Below are positions 1-5,296 of a stretch of 6,044 nt of DNA, one piece after another. The translations under genes and the position numbers were made by a program. The notes beneath the pieces were generated by a model. The model saw only the letters and a program-made list of their open reading frames with translations. It did no database searches and was not told where the DNA came from. The stretch spans positions 1 to 6,044 of the forward strand of contig CAJYRH010000215.1 of NCBI GenBank assembly GCA_913776795.1, in the 5' to 3' direction. Numbering within the stretch: position 1 is the first letter of the stretch; each line of letters opens with the position of its first letter. This stretch comes from an uncultured Pseudorhodoferax sp. Lineage in GTDB: Bacteria; Pseudomonadota; Gammaproteobacteria; Burkholderiales; Burkholderiaceae.

Positions 1-1292
1 GTCGTGAAGGCCTTGGTGGAGGCCACGCCGACCTCCACGCCCGCGCGTGTGATGTAGGCGAGCTTGCATTCGCGCACCATGGCGCTGGTGGCCACGTTGC
101 ACACCGTGAGCGTGTGCTCCATGCCCAGGCCTTGCGCATGGCGCAAGGCGGCCAGCGTGTCGGCCGTCTCGCCGCTCTGGCTGATGGTGACGACCAACGT
201 GCGCGGGTCGGGCACGGAGTCGCGGTAGCGGTACTCGCTGGCGATCTCGACCTGGGTCGGGATCTTCGCGATGCCTTCCAGCCAGTACTTGGCCGTGCAG
301 CCGCTGTAGTAGCTGGTGCCGCAGGCCAGGATCAGCACGCGGTCGATCTGCTGGAACACGCGGTGCGCGCTGGCGCTCACGCCTTCCTCGTCGGGCTGGC
401 CGTCGAAGAGTTCGGGCGCCACGCCCACCAGGCCTTCGAGCGTATCTGCGATGGCGCGCGGCTGCTCGAAGATTTCCTTCTGCATGTAGTGGCGGTAGGG
501 GCCCAGCTCGGCCGCACCGCTGTGTGCCTGCACGGTTTTGACAGGACGCGTGACGCTCTTGTGCGCCTTGTCGACGATCCAGTACCGGCCCAGCTGCACG
601 TCGACCACGTCACCCTCGGCCAGGTAGACGATCTGGTCGGTCACGCCGGCCAGGGCCATGGCGTCGCTGGCCAGGAAGTGCTCGCCGCCCTCCTTGCCCA
701 CGCCCAGGATCAGCGGCGAGCCGGCGCGCGCGCCAACCACGCGGTGCGGCTCGTCGCGGACGAAGATGGCGATGGCGTAGGCACCGCGCAGCTGGCGCAC
801 CGCGGCCTTGACGGCCTCGAACAGGTCGCCGTCGTACAGACTGTCGACCAGGTGGGCGATGACCTCGGTGTCGGTCTGGCTGTGGAACGCGTAGCCCCTG
901 GCCTTGAGCGCGACGCGCAGCTCGTCATGGTTTTCGATGATGCCGTTGTGCACCAGCGCGATGCGGCCTGGCCGCTCAGCCGCATCTGCGCCGGCCCCGT
1001 GGCTGAAGTGCGGATGGGCGTTGTGCACGGCCGGCGCACCATGGGTGGCCCAGCGCGTGTGGGCGATGCCGGTGCCGCCTTCGATGTGCTCGGCCTGCAC
1101 CTGGGCCATGAGTTCGGCCACACGGGCCGTGCTGCGGGCGCGCTGCAGTCCACCGCCTTCCACCGCACCGAGGCTGGCCGCGTGGATGGCTACACCGCAG
1201 CTGTCATAACCGCGGTATTCCAGGCGCTGCAGGCCCTGCACGAGGATGGGGACGATGTTGCGCCTGGACACTGCGCCGACGATGCCGCACAT
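1..1292 (-). CDS. glmS: Glutamine--fructose-6-phosphate aminotransferase (isomerizing), C-terminus cut by window edge
   Basis: Cytosolic enzyme that converts fructose-6-phosphate and glutamine to glucosamine-6-phosphate and glutamate, the first committed step to UDP-GlcNAc. The visible 430 residues start MCGIVGAV, so Cys2 becomes the N-terminal nucleophile after Met removal. The glutaminase domain (about 1-250) shows LEYRGYDS (24-31), HTRWATHG (78-85) and an NGIIEN loop. The first SIS sugar-isomerase domain carries CGTSYYSG (324-331) and SQSGE (371-375), then a VASTKAF stretch at the edge. E. coli GlmS is 609 residues and this copy runs about 24 ahead of it at the SIS motifs, so roughly 200 C-terminal residues (second SIS domain) lie outside. 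The start is fixed by the required Cys2 and by GGAG about 7 nt upstream. I see no frameshift. It is transcribed away from the lrp-like gene across an AT-rich spacer. Identity is very secure. Confidence 0.98.
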   Translation of the reverse strand, partial: MCGIVGAVSRRNIVPILVQGLQRLEYRGYDSCGVAIHAASLGAVEGGGLQRARSTARVAELMAQVQAEHIEGGTGIAHTRWATHGAPAVHNAHPHFSHGAGADAAERPGRIALVHNGIIENHDELRVALKARGYAFHSQTDTEVIAHLVDSLYDGDLFEAVKAAVRQLRGAYAIAIFVRDEPHRVVGARAGSPLILGVGKEGGEHFLASDAMALAGVTDQIVYLAEGDVVDVQLGRYWIVDKAHKSVTRPVKTVQAHSGAAELGPYRHYMQKEIFEQPRAIADTLEGLVGVAPELFDGQPDEEGVSASAHRVFQQIDRVLILACGTSYYSGCTAKYWLEGIAKIPTQVEIASEYRYRDSVPDPRTLVVTISQSGETADTLAALRHAQGLGMEHTLTVCNVATSAMVRECKLAYITRAGVEVGVASTKAFT

Positions 1293-1340
1293 GGGGTTCT
1301 CCGTTGATGAGCCGGCGCGCATCCTAGGCCAATGCACCCG

Positions 1341-1380
1341 ACTTTAAACTTCAAATTTTTCAAATTTTCATAATATTATT
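1341..1380. promoter_or_regulatory. AT-rich divergent promoter/operator region between glmS and the lrp-like gene
   Basis: This stretch is nearly all A and T inside a GC-rich chromosome. It holds TTTAAA (1343-1348), two overlapping copies of TTCAAATTTT (1350-1359 and 1359-1368, period 9) and the perfect palindrome ATAATATTAT (1370-1379). On the plus strand TTCAAA (1350-1355) and TATTAT (1374-1379), 18 bp apart, resemble a sigma-70 -35/-10 pair for the lrp-like gene, which would give a short leader. No equally good pair was found for glmS on the minus strand, though its promoter must lie near here. Lrp/AsnC proteins commonly bind AT-rich DNA in their own upstream region, so autoregulation and control of glmS are reasonable inferences. 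The exact elements are guesses. Confidence 0.55.
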
Positions 1381-1400
1381 TCTTAATTTCGCCATAGTGA

Positions 1401-1919
1401 ATGGAAATTGCAAAGTGGGATATTGAAGTGGAATATTTCGACCTGGATGCGATCGATTTGCGCATTCTTGACCAGTTGCAGCGCGATGCGTCGATGAGCA
1501 ATCTCGCGCTGGCCGAGCTGGTGCATGTATCGCCACCGACTTGCCTGCGCCGTGTCAGGCGGCTGGTGGAATCGGGTCTGGTTGAGCGCCAGGTGGCCAT
1601 CCTCTCGACAGACCTTCTGTCACCCTTGCTGGGCCACGGTCTGACGGCATTGGTGGAGATCACGCTGGACCGACAGGACGCCGGACACTTGGCCGCCTTC
1701 GAGCAGCGCGTGGTGGCCGACGATGCTGTGCAGCAGTGCTACCGCGTCTCGCCAGGCCCGGATTTCTGTCTGGTCGTCCAGGCACGCGACATGCCGGACT
1801 ACCTGGCGCTGGCCGAGCGCCTGTTCACGGCCGATGCCAATGTCCGCAACGTGAAGGCGTTCTTCAGCCTCAAGCGGGCGAAATTCCAGCCCCTGCTGCG
1901 GTTGCCTGCGGCAACGTGA
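1401..1919 (+). CDS. Lrp/AsnC family transcriptional regulator
   Basis: A 172-residue DNA-binding regulator of the leucine-responsive/asparagine type. The N-terminal winged helix-turn-helix starts at LDAIDLRILDQLQ (15-27), with the recognition segment VSPPTCLRRVRRL (43-55). A linker leads to a RAM ligand-binding domain from about 81, including the CYRVSPGPDF segment (113-122) that matches the family's conserved turn with Gly and Asp. Family members form dimers to octamers and often sense an amino acid; the ligand here cannot be read. The ATG at 1401 has no convincing ribosome binding site; an in-frame GTG at 1428 would remove nine residues and also begin upstream of the conserved core. The gene diverges from glmS, 108 bp away. 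Its last 50 bp overlap the end of the kinase gene on the other strand. The family call is firm; the start and the regulon are not. Confidence 0.93.
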   Translation: MEIAKWDIEVEYFDLDAIDLRILDQLQRDASMSNLALAELVHVSPPTCLRRVRRLVESGLVERQVAILSTDLLSPLLGHGLTALVEITLDRQDAGHLAAFEQRVVADDAVQQCYRVSPGPDFCLVVQARDMPDYLALAERLFTADANVRNVKAFFSLKRAKFQPLLRLPAAT

Positions 1920-2637
1920 GCAGGACCGTGCAACCCAGCCCGGGTGCGCCTTCGGCATGCACCCTGCCACCGTGTCGGCGCACGACCTGCTGCACAAGCG
2001 CCAGACCGGTGCCCAGCCCCTCGAAGCGCGCGCCGTGCAGGCGTGCGAACGGCTGGAACAGCCGCGCAGCCTGGGCCGACGGGAAGCCCGCACCGTTGTC
2101 ACGCACGCGCAGCTGCACCCAGCCATCGGGCAGCACGGCGCCGTCGATCTCGATGCACGGCGCGGCCGCCGTCCGCGTGAACTTCAGCGCATTGGCCAAC
2201 AGCGCCGCCAGCGCCTGGCGCAGCTGGGAGGCGTCGCCCGGTACAGGCGGAAGGCCAGGCGCGATCTCCCAGCGCACACCGCGCGCGCGGTCGGACGGCG
2301 GCACGCTGGCCTCGGCCGTGCGGCGGGCCTCGGCGACCAGCAGCGTGCCGTCGATCACGCACGGCTGCAGCGGCACACCCGACAGACGCACCAGTGCCAC
2401 CACGGCGTCCAGCATGTCGCCGAGCAGCCGTGAGGAGCGGTCGATCTGGGCCAGTGCGGGCGCCATGTCCTCCCCGGCCGCCGCCATCTCGCGCAGCACC
2501 TCGCCATAGGCCAAGACGTGGCGCAGCGGCGCCCGCAGGTCGTGGCCGACCATGCGCGCCAGGTCTTCGGCATCGGCGCGGGCGGCGCCGAGCTGCGCGC
2601 GCAGCGCCTGCAGTTCGTCGGTGGCGTCCGGGCTCAC
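1870..2637 (-). CDS. Soluble sensor-less histidine kinase (HisKA + HATPase_c)
   Basis: A 255-residue two-component kinase-like protein. A short N-terminal helical segment (about 8-28) leads to the H-box MVGHDLRAPLR, with His32 the predicted phosphorylation site. The dimerisation helices follow, then a GHKL ATPase domain: N-box LLANALKF (Asn149), G1 box DNGAGF (180-185), F-box LFQPFARLH (193-201) and G2 box GLGTGLAL (207-214). All ATP-binding boxes look intact. No transmembrane segment, PAS, GAF or HAMP domain is present, so it probably acts in the cytosol and takes its signal from a partner protein. No response regulator is in the window. The GTG start at 2637 overlaps the glmU stop as GTGA, which strongly suggests translational coupling and fixes the start. 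Its 3' end runs 50 bp into the lrp-like gene, antisense. The function relating it to GlmU is unknown. Confidence 0.9.
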   Translation of the reverse strand: MSPDATDELQALRAQLGAARADAEDLARMVGHDLRAPLRHVLAYGEVLREMAAAGEDMAPALAQIDRSSRLLGDMLDAVVALVRLSGVPLQPCVIDGTLLVAEARRTAEASVPPSDRARGVRWEIAPGLPPVPGDASQLRQALAALLANALKFTRTAAAPCIEIDGAVLPDGWVQLRVRDNGAGFPSAQAARLFQPFARLHGARFEGLGTGLALVQQVVRRHGGRVHAEGAPGLGCTVLLTLPQATAAGAGISPA

Positions 2638-4043
2638 TTGGCCTTCTTCGCAGGGCGCTTCCAGTCGGCAATGCTGGTCTGGCGGCCGCGCGCCACCGTC
2701 AGCGCGCCGGCCGGCGCATTCTTGGTGATGGTGGAGCCGCCGCCCACGGTACCGCCGGCGCCGATGGTGATGGGCGCGACCAGCACGCAGTTGCTGCCCA
2801 CGTGCACGTCGTCCTCGATCACGGTGCGGTGCTTGTTGGCGCCGTCGTAGTTGGCGGTGATGCTGCCGGCGCCGTAGTTCACGCGCTCGCCCACGGTGGC
2901 GTCGCCCAGGTAGGCCAGGTGGTTGGCCTTCGCGCCCTTGGCCAGGGTCGAGTTCTTGACCTCCACGAAGTTGCCGATGTGCACCTCCTCGCCCAGCTTG
3001 GCGCCTGGCCGCAGCCGCGCGTAGGGACCGACGAGGGCCCCGGCGCCCACCTGCACCAGGCCCCCGGCGTCCGCCCCGCCTTCAAGGTGGCAGAACGCGT
3101 GGACGACGGCGCCCGCGGCAATCTGCGCATTGGCGATCACGCAGTGCGGGCCGATGCGCACGCCTTCGCCCAGCGATACCTTTCCCTCGAAGACGCAGCC
3201 GACGTCGATCTCCACGTCGCCCGCGCATTCGAGCCGGCCCCGCACGTCCAGGCGTGCCGGATCGGCCAGCCGCACGCCCTGCTCCATGAGCCGCCGCGCG
3301 TTGCGCAGCTGGTAGGCACGCTCGAGCTCGGCCAGTTGCACGGGGCTGTTGACACCGTCGACCTGAATGCGGTCGGCGGTCTTGCTGGCCACCACGGCCA
3401 CTCCGTCCGCGACTGCCATCTGCACGATGTCAGTCAGGTAGTACTCGCCCTGGACGTTGTCGTTGGTCAGCCGCGACAGCCAGCGCTTGAGCTGCGCCGT
3501 GGGCACGGCCATCACGCCGGTGTAGATCTCGCGGATGGCGCGCTGCTCGGCCGTGGCGTCCTTGTGCTCGACGATGCGCTGAATTGCCTCGCCGCGGCGC
3601 ACGATGCGGCCATAGCCCGCGGGGTCGGGCATGTCCACCGTCAGCAACGCCAGGCGTTCCCCGCCACAGACGGACAGCAGGGCGGCCAGCGTGTCGGCCG
3701 TGATCAGCGGAACGTCACCATTGAGGATCAGAGTGGTGCCGTCGTCGGGCAGCAGCGGAACGGCCTGTTGTACGGCGTGGCCCGTCCCCAATTGCGGCTC
3801 CTGTCTGACGCAGCGCAGCGCCACAGCGCCATCGGCGCGCGCTCCCTCTTGGACGAAACTCTCAACCGCTTCAGCGCCATGGCCGGTGACGACAATGGTG
3901 CGACGGGGCACCAATTGCGCCGCGGTGTCCAGCACGTGCCCCAACAGGGCACGGCCGGCCAGACGGTGCAACACTTTGGGGATGCTGCTCTTCATCCGCG
4001 TGCCTTTGCCCGCGGCCATGACCACCACATCGACGGATGCCAT
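2634..4043 (-). CDS. glmU: Bifunctional UDP-GlcNAc pyrophosphorylase / glucosamine-1-phosphate N-acetyltransferase
   Basis: A 469-residue cytosolic enzyme that acetylates glucosamine-1-phosphate with acetyl-CoA and then uridylates it with UTP to give UDP-GlcNAc. The N-terminal Rossmann-like uridyltransferase has MAAGKGTRMKS (9-19), Lys23, QLGTGHA (84-90) and NGDVPL (108-113), where Asp110 is the Mg ligand, with Asn232 in DGVNSP. The C-terminal left-handed beta-helix runs from about 262 with RLRPGA (343-348, Arg345), NFVEVKN (358-364, Lys363), the catalytic His375 in ANHLAYLGD, and NYDG (398-401). E. coli GlmU is 456 residues; the extra length includes a Gly-rich insertion near 321-335 in the helix and a Lys-rich tail. 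The start has a good GAGGT ribosome site. The stop overlaps the kinase GTG by 4 nt, and the start shares CATG with the lipoprotein gene. Confidence 0.98.
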   Translation of the reverse strand: MASVDVVVMAAGKGTRMKSSIPKVLHRLAGRALLGHVLDTAAQLVPRRTIVVTGHGAEAVESFVQEGARADGAVALRCVRQEPQLGTGHAVQQAVPLLPDDGTTLILNGDVPLITADTLAALLSVCGGERLALLTVDMPDPAGYGRIVRRGEAIQRIVEHKDATAEQRAIREIYTGVMAVPTAQLKRWLSRLTNDNVQGEYYLTDIVQMAVADGVAVVASKTADRIQVDGVNSPVQLAELERAYQLRNARRLMEQGVRLADPARLDVRGRLECAGDVEIDVGCVFEGKVSLGEGVRIGPHCVIANAQIAAGAVVHAFCHLEGGADAGGLVQVGAGALVGPYARLRPGAKLGEEVHIGNFVEVKNSTLAKGAKANHLAYLGDATVGERVNYGAGSITANYDGANKHRTVIEDDVHVGSNCVLVAPITIGAGGTVGGGSTITKNAPAGALTVARGRQTSIADWKRPAKKAK

Positions 4044-4926
4044 GCACTACCTCGCTTTGACTGGTTCGTTTGCCGCGCGGATTATCGTGCTGGCTCTGGC
4101 CTGCCTGATGGCCGCGTGCGGTTCGGTACGCCTGGCCTACAACAACGTGCCGTCGTTCGGAACGTGGTGGCTGAACGGCTACCTGGACTTCGACGATTCA
4201 CAGTCTGCGCGGCTGCGCGAAGATCTCGCCGGGCTGCAGCAATGGCACCGCAGCACGCAGTTGCCCGAGATGGCCGGACTGCTGCAGCGCGCTCAAGCGC
4301 TGGCCGCCCAGGAGCACATCGCGGCAGCGCAGGCCTGCGCGCTGGTGGACGATGTGCAGCGACAGCTCGCAGACATTGGCGCCCACTCTGAAGCCGGCGC
4401 TGCGCAACTCGTGCGCAGCTTGACGCCAGCGCAGTTGCAGCACCTGGAACGCAAGTACACCAAGACGAACGAGGAGTTCCGAAAGGAGTGGCTTGACCTG
4501 AGTCCTGACAAGCTGCACGAGAAACGCTATGACAAGACCTTGGACCGCGCAGAGCACTTCTATGGCCGGCTCAACGCCGACCAGCGTGCCCTGCTGCGGC
4601 GCCAGGTCGATGCCTCCACCTACGATCCACGCAAGCTGCAGGCCGAACGTATCCGGCGCCAGCAAGACACACTGCAGACGCTGCGTGGCCTTGCCGGCGA
4701 GCAGGCGCCTCCCGAACAGGCCGAACGTGCGCTGCGCGGCCTCTTCGCGCGCTACCGCCAGTCACCGCAGGCCGATTACCGGGCCTACGCCCAGCGTCAG
4801 ATCGAAGAAGGTTGCGAGGGGCTGGCGCTCCTGCACGACACCACCACGCCAGCCCAGCGCGATAGCGCGGTCAAGCGTCTGCAGGCCTACGAGAAGGATT
4901 TCCGCTCGCTGGCGTCGCAGCGCTGA
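4042..4926 (+). CDS. DUF6279-type lipoprotein
   Basis: A predicted 294-residue exported lipoprotein. From ATG 4042 the N-terminus has Arg13, a hydrophobic stretch IIVLALACLMAA (14-25) and Cys26 as the acylation site. The lipobox is MAAC, slightly off the usual Leu at -3. Residue 27 is Gly rather than Asp, so sorting to the outer membrane is expected. The mature part begins with RLAYNNVPS and WWLNGYLDFDD, which I recognise as the hallmark of the DUF6279 lipoprotein family. The rest is helical, charged and rich in Gln, Arg and Glu. The molecular function of the family is unknown to me. ATG 4042 has a weak GGA upstream and gives a normal signal peptide; ATG 4018 (MTTTSTDA) would add eight polar residues and TTG 4057 would drop five. 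The open frame back to 3631 is only antisense shadow of glmU. Confidence 0.85.
   Translation: MHYLALTGSFAARIIVLALACLMAACGSVRLAYNNVPSFGTWWLNGYLDFDDSQSARLREDLAGLQQWHRSTQLPEMAGLLQRAQALAAQEHIAAAQACALVDDVQRQLADIGAHSEAGAAQLVRSLTPAQLQHLERKYTKTNEEFRKEWLDLSPDKLHEKRYDKTLDRAEHFYGRLNADQRALLRRQVDASTYDPRKLQAERIRRQQDTLQTLRGLAGEQAPPEQAERALRGLFARYRQSPQADYRAYAQRQIEEGCEGLALLHDTTTPAQRDSAVKRLQAYEKDFRSLASQR
4049..4053 (-). promoter_or_regulatory. Ribosome binding site of glmU
   Basis: On the minus strand this reads GAGGT, five bases before the glmU ATG at 4043. It supports that start over any other. It also means that the ribosome site of glmU lies within the first codons of the lipoprotein gene on the plus strand. 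Confidence 0.75.
4081..4086 (-). promoter_or_regulatory. Possible -10 element for glmU
   Basis: The minus strand reads GATAAT here, five of six matches to the sigma-70 -10 consensus, about 38 nt upstream of the glmU ATG. No good -35 hexamer sits 16-18 bp further upstream, so this is only a candidate. If real, the glmU promoter lies inside the signal-peptide codons of the divergent lipoprotein gene. Confidence 0.3.
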
Positions 4927-4938
4927 CTGGTCAGCGCT
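4919..4938. terminator. Perfect inverted repeat between convergent genes, possible bidirectional terminator
   Basis: AGCGCTGAC (4919-4927), a TG centre, then GTCAGCGCT (4930-4938): nine-base arms with no mismatch. The TGA stop of the lipoprotein gene (4924-4926) is in the left arm and the TGA of the small minus-strand gene (4931-4933, read on the minus strand) is in the right arm. The stem would form in transcripts from both sides. No T tract follows on either side, so it is not a classical intrinsic terminator; it may instead stabilise 3' ends or assist Rho. Confidence 0.5.
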
Positions 4939-5167
4939 TGGCCAGGCGCAGGTCGGGGCGCCTGCGCGGCAACTCGCCGCGCAGGCGGCTGCGCTCGAGA
5001 TAGGCATGCAAGGTGTGCTGTGCGTCAACCGCATGCCAGCCGTCGGCCTGCTGCGACGGCGGTTGGAACTCACGGGTTCCGTTGTCCTGCTGCTGCTGGC
5101 GGCTGTCGGGCGGCAGGCTGCGGTGCTGCAGGCCACCTGAAACGGAATCACGAAAATCCTGGTGCAT
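4931..5167 (-). CDS. Small uncharacterised hydrophilic protein, 78 residues
   Basis: I do not recognise a family. The frame from ATG 5167 encodes a polar protein: MHQDFRDS at the start, a Gln run SRQQQQDNG (22-30), a middle with GWHAVDAQHTLHAYLERSR (43-61) that could form a helix, and a basic, Pro-containing tail RRRPDLRLAKR (68-78). There is no signal peptide, membrane segment or cysteine. Evidence that it is real: codons favour CTG, CGC, CAG, GAC and GCC with mostly G or C third bases, as in the neighbouring genes; AGGA lies nine bases before the ATG; it fills the gap exactly, ending four bases from the lipoprotein stop. The basic tail could suggest nucleic acid or membrane contact, which is only a guess. 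An in-frame TTG at 5197 would add ten residues but lacks a good ribosome site. Confidence 0.65.
   Translation of the reverse strand: MHQDFRDSVSGGLQHRSLPPDSRQQQQDNGTREFQPPSQQADGWHAVDAQHTLHAYLERSRLRGELPRRRPDLRLAKR
4959..4987. repeat. Strong 12-bp inverted repeat inside the small gene
   Basis: CGCCTGCGCGGC (4959-4970), loop AACTC, then GCCGCGCAGGCG (4976-4987), with no mismatch. It falls in codons near the 3' end of the small minus-strand gene and 33 bp past the lipoprotein stop. It could be a second stem acting on transcripts reading out of the lipoprotein gene. No T tract follows on the plus strand (next bases GCTGCG). Confidence 0.55.
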
Positions 5168-5189
5168 GGCGAACGATCCTGGGGCGGAC

Positions 5190-5240
5190 GCGCCCAAGAA
5201 CAGGGCGCAGCGTGGAATACGCCCCAGCTTAGGGCGCAGC
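5190..5240. repeat. Two imperfect tandem 29-bp units, each with a CGCCC-N7-GGGCG dyad
   Basis: Unit one starts at 5191 and unit two at 5220, a period of 29. Each contains CGCCC, seven bases, then GGGCG (5191-5207 and 5220-5236). AGGGCGCAGC is repeated exactly at 5202-5211 and 5231-5240. The two units agree at about 20 of 29 positions. They sit downstream of the Crp/Fnr-like stop and 23-75 nt upstream of the small gene's ATG. They could be paired operators about three helix turns apart, two RNA stem-loops in the leader of the small gene, or 3' end structure for the Crp/Fnr-like transcript. The rest of 5168-5296 shows no clear promoter. Confidence 0.5.
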
Positions 5241-5296
5241 CACGTACAGGCCCGTCGGCCACGGCTTGTTACACCCGTCAGCGCCGTCCTACGTCG

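Noticed and set aside
114..1307. 397-codon plus-strand open frame antisense to glmS
   Set aside because: GlmS is unambiguous on the minus strand through the whole stretch; the plus frame is composition-driven, with no motif.
1293..1400. glmS ribozyme/riboswitch upstream of glmS
   Set aside because: The leader is short and AT-rich with none of the ribozyme's conserved core; that element is known from Gram-positive bacteria, not this group.
1957..2433. Plus-strand frames opposite the kinase gene
   Set aside because: The minus strand carries all histidine-kinase boxes in one frame; the plus frames are Arg/Ala-rich without domains.
3631..4041. Upstream in-frame extension of the lipoprotein gene
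   Set aside because: It is antisense to the conserved GlmU N-terminal domain and would bury the signal peptide and lipobox mid-protein.
2394..4391. Very long plus-strand open frame (665 codons) antisense to glmU
   Set aside because: It is a shadow of GC-rich glmU, which has complete family motifs on the other strand. The frame gives Ala/Arg/His-rich protein with no recognisable domain.
4931..5197. Longer version of the small gene from TTG 5197
   Set aside because: The start codon is weak and lies in the dyad repeat; ATG 5167 has AGGA nine bases upstream.
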